Source of the DNA: Trichomonas vaginalis G3
Taxonomy: Eukaryota > Parabasalia > Trichomonadida > Trichomonadidae
Assembly (NCBI RefSeq): GCF_026262505.1
Contig: NC_067208.1
Span: 14,951,962-15,015,961 of the forward strand
Direction: 5' to 3'
DNA length: 64,000 nucleotides
Numbering within the stretch: the first letter of the stretch is position 1; the number at the start of each line of letters is the position of its first letter. Shown piece by piece: positions 17,372-27,381 of this stretch. The notes beneath the pieces were generated by a model. It searched no databases, was not told the origin of the DNA, and saw nothing but the letters and a program-made list of their open reading frames with translations. The position numbers and the translations under genes are program-made.

Positions 17372-19843
17372 TTTCCCGCGAAACCGCCTCTTGTCTCAAA
17401 ATTCATTTTATATCCCGGCATGGCGCCAAAATACAACATACTCATCATATACATATATTCATATTTTTTATTATATATTTATAATCAGCATATATCTCCT
17501 TTAATAGTCTCATATAGAGCGCTGTGCTAAACGCACCTTTGGACACCCTATATTTCGAACCTATTTCTTATGGAGAACTTTTCACATATACTACTGACTT
17601 ATATAAACAGAACCTTGCACCATTTAAAGATTTGACATATGCTCCAAAGTATTGTGTACAACTGAAGAAGAAAGCCGAGTCAAAAGAAGTAAATAAAAAT
17701 AAGTGCAAGTTCATTCCTGAGCACGTTTTCTTTGCTGACTTTGAGTGTAGCACAGACGGCTTTCATAAAGCTTTTAACATCTGTTATGACAGTGAAGATG
17801 GTTCAGTGAGTGAAAGCATTTGGGGTCAGAACTGTGCAACAGAATTTTTGGAACGACTTCCTGACAAGAGTTTAATATATTTCCATAACCTCAGTTATGA
17901 TATAAACTTCATCTTAAGACACATGACAGAAGTGAAAGGAACTCCCATCATTAAAGGTTCACGAACAATGCAAATAACTGGCTTATATAAAGGAAGGGCA
18001 ATTATTATAAAAGACTCTTACAGTGTTATAAATAAGAAGCTTAAACTATTTCCTGCTATGTTTAACTTACAAACAGGACCGAAAGAAGTATTTCCATACA
18101 ACTACTACAGCAGTGTTTTGTTAGCAAATGACAACAGAACTGGTGTCATTTCTGAAGCGTGTAAGTTTATCCATGATGCGGATACGTTCATGAAAAACAT
18201 AGATTCTATCAAAGGTTGCAGAATAGATGAAAACCACTTCGACTTAGAAAAGTATAGCACATTTTATTGCAAACAAGATGTAAGAATTTTAAGAGAAGGT
18301 TTTGTTAAGTTCCGCAATGACATATTGAAAGAATTTGATTTAAACGTTTATGACTACGTTAGTATTTGTTCAATTGCTAACAAATTATTTGAGAACAGAG
18401 TGTACTTCCCGAATGGAAATTTATATGACCTCTCAAATAAACCAAGAGAATTTATTTCACGCTGTATTCAAGGTGGAAGATGTATGCTGTCAGATAACAT
18501 GAAACAAAAGAGTAAAGAGAAACTCATTGCTGATTTCGACGCTGTTTCATTATATCCATCAGCTATAGCAAGACTTTATACTTTAGAAGGTATACCGAAA
18601 GTATTGGAGAAAGAAATGTTAAGCACAGAGTATCTCATGAGACATTTATTCGATGACGACCAAAAGGAACCCATTGGTGAAAAGTTTATGTCCGGCTTCT
18701 TTGTTCTCATTAAGATAACAGAGATTGGAATACATAGACACTTTCCTTTAATAGTTTGTGACCCTAAACTAAATCCAGAACTTAACGTTCCCAGAAGTTC
18801 AAACACTTGCTGTTTAATGTATGTTGACCATATAACATTACAAGACCTCATAAAATATCAAGGTGTCAAATGTGAAGTGTTGCAAGGATACTATTACGAT
18901 GGAAACAGAGATATTAGAATAAGAGATGAAGTAAAGAAGTTGTTTGAGTTAAGGTTAAAGTATAAGAAAGAAGGAAATCCTTTGTAAGAAAATATAAAGC
19001 TCATTCTGAACAGTATTTATGGCAAAACTATTCTATCTCCTATTGAGTCAAAAATAACCATAGTAAATGACAAAGATGCTATAAGATATGCCATCAGAAA
19101 CTACAACCATATCATTAAATTTGAAGGTTTGGATGGTTCAGATAAAACTATTTTCAAGCTAACGAAAAGCATTTGCAGACACTTTAACTTCTGTCCACTT
19201 GGTGTTAACATTCTGTCTATGTCGAAGAGAATAATGTGTGAAGTATTCTGTACTGCTGAAGATATGGGTCTTCAAATATTTTACCAGGACTGCGATAGCA
19301 TGCATATTTTCAATGAAGACATCCCACTGTTAGCTCAGGAATTTCAGAAGAGATACGGTAGAGAACTTATTGGTAAAACATTAGGTCAGTTCCATTCTGA
19401 CTTCGCAGAAATAACACCTGGAAAACAAAGTTTAGCATACAAGTCAATATTTTGTGGAAAGAAGACTTACATAGACTTACTCACGAATGATTTAAATGAA
19501 GTTGCATTTCACTGCAGAATGAAAGGCGTGAAGCAAGACGTTCTTGCTTTAACAGCTAATGAAATGTTTCCTGACTCTGTTCTGTGTTTCTCTGATGAAG
19601 ATAAAGGTTTAATGGTTCCGCAAGGAACATATGACAAAGACTCTGAGTTCAGTTTAATGAAACTTTACAAAGCACTTCATGATGGTCAAGAGATTGGATT
19701 TGACTTATGTAAGTCATGTCAACCTTGCTTTGAAGAGAAGTTTAACTTCTCAATAACGACTAAAACAAGCTTTATTCGTAAGTTGAAGTTCTGAGGTCAT
19801 TTATTTTTGTCAGCAATGAGGTCATTCGTGATAAAAATAAAAC

Positions 19844-19866
19844 TAGCGGCAAGGGCGAAGCCCATG
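19844..19866. repeat. GC-rich palindromic mini-repeat, copy 5
   Basis: TAGCGGCAAGGGCGAAGCCC then ATG, in the gap between convergent genes ending at 19794 and 19874. Confidence 0.65.
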
Positions 19867-19873
19867 TGGTCAT

Positions 19874-20731
19874 TTACAATACTGCGATGGTAGAGTTTAA
19901 GAGTTGTGCTTCAATGTAGAGACAGTCCTTATGGTCTGGAGGTAAGAACACTGGGCAGTTATGGTCATGAGTGGAGAACATGTCTATCCAAAACTCACGA
20001 TTGAAGCCAGTTAATTTATAGTATTTAGGGTTAGGAAGTGGTGAAGTTCTTGTATGACCAATGAACTCATTTTCAACTCCCTTACTTAAGTTTGAATATA
20101 ATATAGCTTGCTTTCTATCCCAAATACCTGGAAATCTAATTTCGGAAAAATCATTTTTCCTCGGAAGCATTGCATCATAATTGAAAACATTCTTGAAATC
20201 ATCACTTGGTTCAGAGATTTGAAATCTTATACGTAATGGATTTTCTTTCTTTTTAGCGACTTCATTGAATGGTGAGAATACAATGAATTGACAGTCATGT
20301 GTTCCATCTTCATTTTCATTAAATTCATAATGAAAGTCTATAAGTTGTGGCTGACTACCTTCTTCTTTCAGTTGTGCAAGAAACTCACGTAAAGGCTGTA
20401 AAGTTTGTACTTCAATGTTAAACTTTTTCTCGAACATTTCATTAAATGAAATCATACATTGCAACAATGTTGTATCGTCTTTAAAGTATTTGTATATGTG
20501 AATGTTTTGGGCGCTTAAAGACTGTTCGTCATTTTCTATCTCGACTTGAAGTATAAAGTCAACCTTTCTGAAAGCACGTGTTATATACATATTTGTTATG
20601 CCAATGTACTTCTCTTCATTTATGTTCACAATCCAGTCTGTTGGAAACTTAAACGTTACTCTGTTCCCCTTTATTTTGACGTCAGGGTTTTCACTACTGA
20701 ACGCAACAGATAAAGGTATTTGTCTATACAT
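19874..20731 (-). CDS. Polinton virion-cluster protein, unknown (285 aa)
   Basis: Beta-rich protein beginning MYRQIPLSVAFSSENPDVKI. Midsection has LQCMISFNEMFEKKFNIEV; the C-terminal third is Pro/Tyr/His-rich (PGIWDRKQAILYSN, HDHNCPVFLPPDHKDCLYIE). No recognised family. Upstream on its coding strand is TTTATTTTTATCCGAATTAA, the T-rich motif of virion-type genes. Together with 20756-21016 it forms a minus-strand pair next to the capsid gene. Open frame. Confidence 0.6.
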   Translation of the reverse strand: MYRQIPLSVAFSSENPDVKIKGNRVTFKFPTDWIVNINEEKYIGITNMYITRAFRKVDFILQVEIENDEQSLSAQNIHIYKYFKDDTTLLQCMISFNEMFEKKFNIEVQTLQPLREFLAQLKEEGSQPQLIDFHYEFNENEDGTHDCQFIVFSPFNEVAKKKENPLRIRFQISEPSDDFKNVFNYDAMLPRKNDFSEIRFPGIWDRKQAILYSNLSKGVENEFIGHTRTSPLPNPKYYKLTGFNREFWIDMFSTHDHNCPVFLPPDHKDCLYIEAQLLNSTIAVL

Positions 20732-20755
20732 TTAATTCGGATAAAAATAAATCAT

Positions 20756-21016
20756 TTACTCTTTCTTTGCTTCAGCTTCTTTAGCTTTTGCTTCAGCTTC
20801 TTCTCTAGCTTTCTTCGCCAGCAAACGTGGGTTCTTTTGTCTTCCAGCAGCTAATGCAGCAAGTTGTTTTTCACTAAGTTTTCTCTTTGGTCTCTCTGGC
20901 TTTTGTTCTTGTTTTTGTTCCTTCAGTTCGGATAAAATTTGCTCACGAATTTCTTTCTTCAATGCTTCAACATCTATGACCCCTTGGGTCTTGTCCGTAG
21001 GGCTTGTCTGAGTCAT
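20756..21016 (-). CDS. Polinton small charged protein, unknown (86 aa)
   Basis: Almost entirely helical and Lys/Glu/Ala-rich, with LKEQKQEQKPERPKRKLSEK, the basic segment LAAGRQKNPRLLAKKAR and an Ala/Glu/Lys repeat tail. This composition suits a nucleic-acid-binding or scaffold protein. TAGATTTTTATCTGCAG lies before the start, matching the motif before 21524. Divergent from 21062 (45 bp between starts). Confidence 0.6.
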   Translation of the reverse strand: MTQTSPTDKTQGVIDVEALKKEIREQILSELKEQKQEQKPERPKRKLSEKQLAALAAGRQKNPRLLAKKAREEAEAKAKEAEAKKE

Positions 21017-21022
21017 TTGACT

Positions 21023-21040
21023 GCAGATAAAAATCTAACT
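21023..21040 (-). promoter_or_regulatory. Polinton virion-type T-rich motif
   Basis: AGATTTTTATCTG on the minus strand before 21016. Similar strings precede other virion-type genes: TAGATATTTTTATCTGAAG (21500-21518, for 21524), ATTTATTTTTATCCGAA (20731 gene), TTATTTTTATTTGAAC (26065 gene) and TTTTTATTTGGATG (26346 and its mirror). Not seen before the 11.6-15 kb genes. Confidence 0.5.
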
Positions 21041-21061
21041 TAAAACTTTAACCGATGTAAA

Positions 21062-21496
21062 ATGAGCTTGTCAAAATCAGAACGAGAGTCTATTATATTA
21101 AATGACGCAAGAGGAATACAACATCCTTTCTATTACGTAAGTCAGAGTAAAGATGGTAAAATATACGTAAGAAAAAGAAAGGTTCCATTAGCGAATGCAG
21201 AAAGCGACAACATTAAGGTGTATGGCAAGGGTGAAGTCCACGAAGCCCATATAAAACCTTCTGTTCAAACTGAGCCACCAAAAGAACAAGAAGAAAAGAA
21301 GCCAGATGTACTTTCAATAACGAACCAAGAGCTTATTGCAAAGTTCGTGAATTTCATTGAAAAACAAACCGAGTCAAAGAATCCTGACCCGCCAGTGAAA
21401 GAAGTTGAGACAAAAGAGAATGTACAGTTCATTGAAAATGTCAAGAAACAACTTCCACCACGAATGCCAAGAAGAAGAGTGAGAATAATGAAGTAA
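21062..21496 (+). CDS. Polinton protein, unknown (144 aa)
   Basis: N-terminal 60 residues look folded (HPFYYVSQSKDGKIYVRKRK); the rest is Pro/Glu/Lys-rich and probably unstructured, ending in a basic PPRMPRRRVRIMK. The peptide YGKGEVHEAH (residues about 57-66) is encoded by a GC-rich mini-repeat. The KDGKIYVRKRK segment resembles KDGRVQFRKIK of the 80-aa protein at 26065, so the two may be related. 27 bp before the capsid gene. Confidence 0.6.
   Translation: MSLSKSERESIILNDARGIQHPFYYVSQSKDGKIYVRKRKVPLANAESDNIKVYGKGEVHEAHIKPSVQTEPPKEQEEKKPDVLSITNQELIAKFVNFIEKQTESKNPDPPVKEVETKENVQFIENVKKQLPPRMPRRRVRIMK
21224..21250. repeat. GC-rich mini-repeat, copy 6 (diverged, in frame)
   Basis: GGCAAGGGTGAAGTCCACGA then AGCCCAT; the palindrome is partly lost but the encoded peptide GKGEVHEA still resembles that of copy 4. 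Confidence 0.5.
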
Positions 21497-22948
21497 ATAG
21501 ATATTTTTATCTGAAGTAAATACATGCAGAACGAACAGCTAAACGAATTTACTCCAGCAGAGCATATTCATCAGATTCGCTCATATTTCGATATCATAGA
21601 CAATGCAGTTCAAATTGGTGACACTAATAGAAAATATTCTGACGCAAAGATTCCATCACAACCTGGAACTGCTAAAGATAACACATGGGTAACATTCAAT
21701 CTCTCACCTCCTGGTGAAAATATGTTGGACCTTTACAATACATTCATTACGTATAAAATGGAAGGTCAATTTATTGTAGATAAAGAAATTGGTTCAGGTT
21801 CCAATAAAACAAACCCACCAGGATTTTGGATTGGTTTCGATGACGCTTTCTATGCAGTTGCTGGATATCAAATCCTTGCAAATGGTCGTATCGTATATTC
21901 TCAAGACAACGCAAGAGAAGAAGCATATATAAACTTCAAACTCACAAACTACCGAACAAATAAAGAAAGTAGATGTTTTCTCAAAGACTCGACATGAAGA
22001 TGTATGGAGTCATTCGGGAACATGCAGAACAGGACAAATTGTTAGTGGTCCAATTACAGCAGGAAAATCATTTGATTTTAAGCTTCGTTTAAGAATTCCT
22101 GTTAGAAGATTCCTTCCATTAGAAGCTATTCGATTTATTCCAGCTTTTGCAGGAAACATTCAGCTTAAAGTAAAGTTCAGTAGCGACGCCTTACAATGCA
22201 CATCTATATCTGTAAATGATATCATTGCTTTCAATCCAACTCTTAAAGTTGCATTTGCTTCAGATTCAAATCCACCGACAAATAAATTTGTTCCATGGAA
22301 TGAACCAGTCACTATGATAACGAAGGCAGTAGAAGCTAGTGGAACAGTTACTATTACAACTGTAACCCAGCAACTATTTCGAACAAAGATGGATTTTAAT
22401 GAATGTTTCATTCATCCAAAGTCATTCTCTTTAGACCCTAACATTTATACAGAACTTGTAGAACATTATACAAACGAGGCTTTATGTTTTCCTGTTAAAG
22501 TTATGGATTGGATTCCTATGGACGGTTCATTCTCAAAGAATACAGATAGTTCAAGTGCAACATTTACAGCAGCTTATACGCCTATTAATGTTAAAAGTAT
22601 TTGGGCACTATTTAGAAAGAAAGACAACTATTATGTTAATTTTGAGAACCCTAAGTTTAAATATCTTCAGCTTTCCATGGGAGCTTATGGAAATATGCCT
22701 GCAGAACCCGAAAAATCATATGGACCTGTATTTTATGAAATGGTTGCGAACGCCTGCAATACAAACAATGATATGATAGGATTTAATGAAGATGTTATGA
22801 GGTCATTGGTGGATGATGGTAGTGTGGAACATAAATGGGATAGCTATGACAACACACATTTCTTATGTGGTTTTCCAACAGAAGTGGACTTTTGCTTCCA
22901 GCAAGGTCAAACATCTACTGCTCCAATAACATACAAATTGTCTGTTAA

Positions 22949-25377
22949 GGATGGGCACTCATAGGCTCCTGACAGCATAAAAATGTTATTATCTCACAAT
23001 ATAAAAGGAATCATAGGAATCTACAACTATATCTATATTGTTGGAAGACTTCTTAATGTATCATGCATATAAGTTATATCAATAACTCCATTATGTTATA
23101 TGATTGTAATCATATTTTCGTTTCATGTTCAAAAACATTAAAATCATACTAACTATATGAGTATTATATTTAGGAAGCTGATATATAGATATGATAAAAT
23201 GCTAGGTTTTGTGATTAAGAATATATACTTATCTTTTAGAAAATAATACTTTTATAAAAAATTATATCTTATATAATCTAAAAATTTTGGACAATTAAAA
23301 AACATTAATTAAAAATAGAAGGTGAAAGTGTTTATTCAAAGAAGGTGCAAGATTATGATGTTTTGAGGGTGAAATAAATTTAATAATTATTTATGTGATT
23401 TAAGAGTAATACGATCATCGGTAGCTTGAAGACCTCTCTTTATAGCTCTTAATGCCGCAAACTTTTTTTGAACTTGCTTTGAATTTTTGAATGCTTTGAT
23501 TAAATCTTTTGTTGTATCATACATTCTGAAATATCTGTTCATCATTTCTGGCATTGTTGGTAAATTTAACCTGTATCTTATTGCTACAATCGTTTCAAAC
23601 ATACTTTCATTGAAATGCAATATTGTGACTGCCATCCTAATTGGCCAAGAAGCATGCCAATTAATATTTTTATTAGCAAGCATTGCTTTGATATGGTTTA
23701 TCGATTCAACTACTTGAGTTGAATGAATCTTTTTTACCATATCAAAGATTTTTACGGTATCTTCGAGGAATTTTTTAAGTGTTTTTATAGCAGTTTTATT
23801 TTTTGCATATTTCCATGGTTTAATCATCTTGCATTTTTCAGGATCTGGACAAAATTTATGATTTCCGGCATAATGTTTAGCGGAATTCAACCATAAAAAC
23901 TTCTTTGTTTTAATTGACATATGTGTGTCATTGAGAAGTTGCCTAAGCCAACGCAATAAATTCTTTGAAATGCTAGATAAGATTCTGAATTCTGGCAGTT
24001 TGAGCTTTTTCTGTATATTGTTAAGAAAATGTCCAGGATCTCTGTATTCTCTGATACCTTTGAACGTATTTTTGATTGTAGAAACAATTTTGACATCGCC
24101 ATCATGCACAAAAAAATTTACACGTTTTTCATTATTCCAACGCTTCAGCATTCTTTTTAAGCCTTCAAATTCCATTTCATTTGATTTTCCGTTGAAATTA
24201 CCTTTGAAATTTTTAAAAGATTTAGATATCACTTCCCAATCTACAATTTTTTTGAGTTTCTCTTCTACAAATTGTACATAGCAAAACATTGCATTTCTTC
24301 TCTGACTCCAAGAACCGTCAAACAAAAGTCCCGAACATTTTCTCATTCGAGATTTCCAATAATTAACAGATTCTCTGGCAACTTCTATGATAACACGACC
24401 AACCTTTTCTTGGACTCGATGAAATGTAGCTTCTGACGGAACTTTGATGTTATTCAGCATGAATTGAAATTCTGATTGGCAAAATGTAGCGCCGCTCAAT
24501 AATACAGATAGCACAAATTCAACAGTGTTGACGACATATGGCTCTACCCTATTTTTCGCGCTTTGAACTAAGTTCTTTATACGCTTTGCAACTGCTTTTG
24601 TTCGCCGCGGCATGAAAAATGAAGAATAACTTGACGGTTTCTTGAACAAATGGTTGCACATTCAAATATTGTGATGTACGATCAGGATAAAAGAATGTTG
24701 TTGCCGTGAATTTAGAAAATAGCAAAATTTCAATTTACGCAATCGAGATATAACTTGATCGTTTGAGCGATAACCATGGCACCCATAGTATTAATGAAAG
24801 TACTCATACTTACAATTATTTTCTCCCATAGGAATATTGTTCAATATACTTCACCTATAGAAGAAATCTCGAAATAAAATCGAATTTTTTCAAAAATTAC
24901 AAAAATCAATTTTTTACAAAGATGTTCGAAAAATAACATTATATACGCATCAAATCAAAGCATTATATGGAGCATTATAATTCTATATATGATTGTCCAT
25001 CTTGCTGTTGTGCTATTTTTTTTAAACAATAATTTCATTGTTGAAATTAAATTTGCAATTTCAGTAAAAATTGCGACCCATCATTTTGAATATAATTGAA
25101 TTAATACATTTATTGTAAGAATATTATATACCAAATATTAGACTTCCACATGAATCCTGGTATGATATTATAAGTATTGCAAAATTAGAAAAAAATATGC
25201 TCATGATATACTAAAATTCATGTTTCAAGGTTAACTTATAAATAAAATAAGTTCGAAAAATGCATCACTAAATATTTGAGCTTGTGCACTATAATGCTAT
25301 ATAATAGTCTTCACTGTTTTTAATATATTGACTTTGCTAGACTTGATTTTTTTCATCACCCTAATGAGTGCCCATCC
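22949..25377 (-). mobile_element. Kolobok-like DNA transposon, TTAA target, copy 1
   Basis: 2429 bp with inverted ends GGATGGGCACTCAT and TTAA directly outside each end (22945-22948 and 25378-25381). One transposase gene on the minus strand; about 430 bp of AT-rich non-coding DNA before the left end and 760 bp after the right. TTAA duplication plus transposase type fits Kolobok. It interrupts the Polinton capsid gene. Confidence 0.8.
23387..24613 (-). CDS. Kolobok-like transposase, copy 1
   Basis: 408 aa from ATG 24613 (MPRRTKAVAKRIKNLV). An Inr TCATTTT (24616-24622, minus) begins about 9 nt upstream, so I prefer this start to ATG 24661. Motifs in order: LLFDGSWSQRRNAMFC (first acidic residue), FFVHDGDVKIV (second), YRDPGHFLNN, HYAGNHKFCPDPEKC (metal-binding-like His/Cys set), and STQVVESINHIKA (candidate third acidic residue). 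The same series occurs in the protein at 50894. A DDE-type nuclease is expected. The frame is fully open, so the copy could be recent. A Mutator-like relative is the alternative. Confidence 0.75.
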   Translation of the reverse strand: MPRRTKAVAKRIKNLVQSAKNRVEPYVVNTVEFVLSVLLSGATFCQSEFQFMLNNIKVPSEATFHRVQEKVGRVIIEVARESVNYWKSRMRKCSGLLFDGSWSQRRNAMFCYVQFVEEKLKKIVDWEVISKSFKNFKGNFNGKSNEMEFEGLKRMLKRWNNEKRVNFFVHDGDVKIVSTIKNTFKGIREYRDPGHFLNNIQKKLKLPEFRILSSISKNLLRWLRQLLNDTHMSIKTKKFLWLNSAKHYAGNHKFCPDPEKCKMIKPWKYAKNKTAIKTLKKFLEDTVKIFDMVKKIHSTQVVESINHIKAMLANKNINWHASWPIRMAVTILHFNESMFETIVAIRYRLNLPTMPEMMNRYFRMYDTTKDLIKAFKNSKQVQKKFAALRAIKRGLQATDDRITLKSHK

Positions 25378-25562
25378 TTAAAGGACCTATTGAACTAGCA
25401 ACTGAAAACGTACCAAAGCCACTTATTGGATTTATGAGGGATTGTTGCTTTGCCATTCAGGTAAGACAGTCAGGCATCCCCATAATAAGATTAGATGACT
25501 ATAACTTAGCTACGGACGACAGTGAGGAATAAAGGATGAACGTTTATTTTTAAAGCTTATAA

Positions 25563-26021
25563 ATGAGTTCTTCATCAAGCTCTCGTGAACCTTCACCATC
25601 TATGAAACAAACTTTACCAAACGATTATGGAGCACCTATTGAATATTTCTTACGAGCTGCACAATGGCAAAGAGCAGTCTCACCAAGGTTAAGTGTTCCA
25701 CCAGCTCCTGTCAAAAATAGCATTTGGTCAAGTCCTTATATAAAATATGGTCTCCCACTAGGTTTGCTAGCTACAGCAGGAGCAGTTATGATGTTGAAAA
25801 GAAATAAAGCAAATGTTGTAAATAATACTGAAGTAGCTGAAGTTAAACAAACTCCAACACCTTCGCCAAAACCAACGCCTTCACAAGCAAAACCTTCAAT
25901 GACTCCTGAACCTATGGAAGTACAAACTCCTGTTCAAAAGTCAACTCCTAAACCGACTCCAACATTTAAACCAGAACCTACTCCTCAAATAAATCGTAAA
26001 ACTCCTGCGTTTCCTTACTGA
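25563..26021 (+). CDS. Polinton membrane protein with Pro/Thr-rich tail (152 aa)
   Basis: Ser-rich N-terminus, one hydrophobic segment (about residues 58-78: YIKYGLPLGLLATAGAVMML) followed by a basic stop (KRNK), then a long Pro/Thr/Lys-rich tail (TPTPSPKPTPSQ and similar). This suggests a single-pass membrane or virion-anchored protein with an extended stalk. Coding strand upstream has GTTTATTTTTAAAGC. No family recognised. Confidence 0.65.
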   Translation: MSSSSSSREPSPSMKQTLPNDYGAPIEYFLRAAQWQRAVSPRLSVPPAPVKNSIWSSPYIKYGLPLGLLATAGAVMMLKRNKANVVNNTEVAEVKQTPTPSPKPTPSQAKPSMTPEPMEVQTPVQKSTPKPTPTFKPEPTPQINRKTPAFPY

Positions 26022-26064
26022 AAAAATAACGTTATTTTTATTTGAACATTTTATTTAGAGTAAA

Positions 26065-26307
26065 ATGACGACTAAAGTCACTGAAGCAATGAAACAAAAG
26101 TTTTTGGTAGAATACATTAAATCAGGAACTATTCCAGAAGGTTTTTACATTCATACTATGAAGGATGGTAGAGTTCAGTTTAGAAAGATAAAGCAACCAT
26201 TAGATAGAGAAGGTATATTAAGGAAGATTAAACTTCACGAGGACAACATTGCTGAACTTAGGAAGAAGCTAGAAGAGTTGGATAAAGCAGACGACAGTGA
26301 GGAATAA
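26065..26307 (+). CDS. Polinton small coiled-coil protein (80 aa)
   Basis: N-terminal part contains KDGRVQFRKIKQPL, similar to a segment of 21062-21496; residues about 50-77 form a heptad-like helix (ILRKIKLHEDNIAELRKKLE). It ends DKADDSEE, and the last 19 bp are the same as at the end of the capsid gene (25515-25533). Function unknown. Confidence 0.6.
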   Translation: MTTKVTEAMKQKFLVEYIKSGTIPEGFYIHTMKDGRVQFRKIKQPLDREGILRKIKLHEDNIAELRKKLEELDKADDSEE

Positions 26308-26345
26308 AATATTTCATTAGTTTTATTTTTACTGAAAATTTTTAT

Positions 26346-26681
26346 TTGGATGTAATGACGAAAACTATTGAGATAACAAACTACAACGGTCATGAGTTCA
26401 AGAATTTGTTCTTCGTTCCTCGTGAGAATACATTCTATCAGATACGAGGGAGAAAGGGTAAAGTTAGTTTAAGCATTTATGATAGCAAACATAATGGAAG
26501 ATATATACAAGCAGTAGATACAAACGGTAAGCGTGTTTCATTACATTTGTCAAAACTTATAAACATTAATTATGACAGCGACTTTGACTCAGACGATTGG
26601 AGCGACAGTAGTGATACTGAAGAATATGAACTATTGTGTGAAGCACAGCAATGGAAAGAGTTGCAATACTTTTGTAAATGA
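26346..26681 (+). CDS. Polinton terminal-repeat protein, unknown, copy 2
   Basis: 111-aa mirror copy of the gene at 2397-2732 in the right terminal repeat, opening MDVMTKTIEITNYNG and ending in the same acidic tail and LQYFCK. Both copies are open. It follows the 80-aa gene at 26065 by 38 bp. Confidence 0.7.
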   Translation: MDVMTKTIEITNYNGHEFKNLFFVPRENTFYQIRGRKGKVSLSIYDSKHNGRYIQAVDTNGKRVSLHLSKLININYDSDFDSDDWSDSSDTEEYELLCEAQQWKELQYFCK

Positions 26682-26738
26682 GAACGTTAGTGTGAACGTT
26701 AGTGTGTACGTTAGTGAGAACGTTAGTGAGAACGTTTA
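26679..26738. repeat. 12-bp tandem repeats, right copy
   Basis: Inverted copy of 2342-2400: units of AGTGAGAACGTT and variants directly after the stop of the gene at 26346-26681. Confidence 0.85.
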
Positions 26739-27000
26739 TTTTTTCATGCACGTGCATTGTGTCGCGGGGAGTTGCCATGGGCAATGACCTGCGCACAATA
26801 TATAACGTACAGAGAGGTGAGATGAGGTGGTTTATGTGATAAATACTTTACGTGGCAGAAATAGTTTAAGGTTATTAGAAATATTGCATATGCGATGTAA
26901 AATATACGTTAGTGGTTTTGTAAAGTGTCAGATTGACATATCTTCGGTAAGATGGAGCGCAGTGCCACCGTACTGAAGATATGTATACTAACTATCTATT

Positions 27001-27304
27001 AGAAACTAAAGGCTGTGAGGCACTAATATATAATCAGTGCCTCATAGCCTTTAGTTTCTTATTAAAAACGAGAAAACTTGTTCGCAATGTCAATTTCGAA
27101 CAAGTTTTCTCGTTTTAAGGAGGGAATTGTTCCTTATGAGGTATACAGTATGAATATATACCTCATAAGGAACAATTCTTTCTTTAAATGGGAGAAACTT
27201 TGTCCGAATGTTAAACTATTCGGACAAAGTTTCTCCCATTTGTAGTGGAGATGGAAGGCTTTGAGGTATATTATATTAATATGTACCCCAAAGCCTTCCA
27301 TCTT
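27001..27304. repeat. Hairpins 3-7 of element P
   Basis: Five more stem-loops after the Polinton, in order: 27001-27059 (class A), 27065-27115 (class B, arm AAAACGAGAAAACTTGTTCG), 27119-27184 (class A, same family as hairpin 1), 27188-27241 (class B, arm GGGAGAAACTTTGTCCGAAT) and 27247-27304 (class A, arm GGAGATGGAAGGCTTTGAGG). Each stem is 18-26 bp with a loop of about 8-17 nt. Confidence 0.9.
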
Positions 27305-27381
27305 TATTGTACAATTTAAAAATTCAGGAAAAATGTAATAAGATTTTTATAAAAATTAAGCGTTTATTCGTAATTGTGTAT

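Larger units (their letters stand above)
16248..17550 (-). mobile_element. Mariner Tvmar1
   Basis: 1303 bp, bounded by inverted ends TAGGGTGTCCAAAGGTG and flanked by TA on both sides (16246-16247 and 17551-17552). Size, termini and transposase match what is known of Tvmar1, the mariner described from T. vaginalis. It interrupts the polymerase gene of the Polinton, so it arrived later. TIRs of about 28 bp differ at one position only. Confidence 0.92.
15625..19794 (+). pseudogene. Polinton protein-primed DNA polymerase B, remnant split by Tvmar1
   Basis: Parts in order: an N-terminal region (15625-16245) with DNCFVYACIQAGV and VEDHYMLNE, which has the C...H spacing of an OTU-like fold; the exonuclease region with FADFECSTDGFHKAFN and LIYFHNLSYDINFILRH; polymerase motif A (DFDAVSLYPSAIAR), motif B-like LILNSIYGKT, and motif C (YQDCDSMHIF). 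This is the DNA_pol_B_2 type used for protein-primed replication. Tvmar1 (16248-17550) lies inside it, and the frame is otherwise broken too. Confidence 0.88.
21524..25533 (+). pseudogene. Polinton major capsid protein remnant, split by a Kolobok-like element
   Basis: Open pieces carry features expected of a Polinton double-jelly-roll capsid protein: an N-terminal segment with YFDIIDNAVQIGD, a beta-rich body with WVTFNLSPPGENMLDLYNTF and GYQILANGRIVYSQDNAREE, a stretch with FRLRIPVRRFLPLEAIRFIP-like strands, and a C-terminal part with IWALFRKKDNYYVNFENPKF and CGFPTEVDFCFQQGQT. The TTAA-target element at 22949-25377 lies near its 3' end; the last coding piece ends at 25533. Also broken elsewhere. 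Assignment rests on motifs and place beside the ATPase-type genes. Confidence 0.75.
2085..26993. mobile_element. Polinton/Maverick, about 24.9 kb, broken
   Basis: The element is bounded by 677-bp terminal inverted repeats that begin AGTTAGTATAC and end GTATACTAACT, flanked by ATCTA (2080-2084 and 26994-26998; TATCTA if a one-base asymmetry is allowed). The undisturbed site is present in paralogous sequence at 30038-30046, which supports the boundaries. Core Polinton parts are present: packaging ATPase, capsid protein, protein-primed DNA polymerase B and integrase. It is not intact: roughly ten breaks are spread over the genes, and Tvmar1 and a Kolobok-like element have inserted. Near-identical terminal repeats point to a recent arrival. 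Confidence 0.93.
26317..26993. repeat. Polinton right terminal inverted repeat
   Basis: Inverted partner of 2085-2761. It carries the second copy of the 111-aa gene, the 12-bp tandem repeats and the terminal stem-loop. Confidence 0.92.

Noticed and set aside
22949-25377. piggyBac element because of the TTAA target
   Set aside because: The transposase lacks the piggyBac signature and instead shares the DGSW, DPGH and GNHxFC series with the element at 49428, closer to Kolobok.
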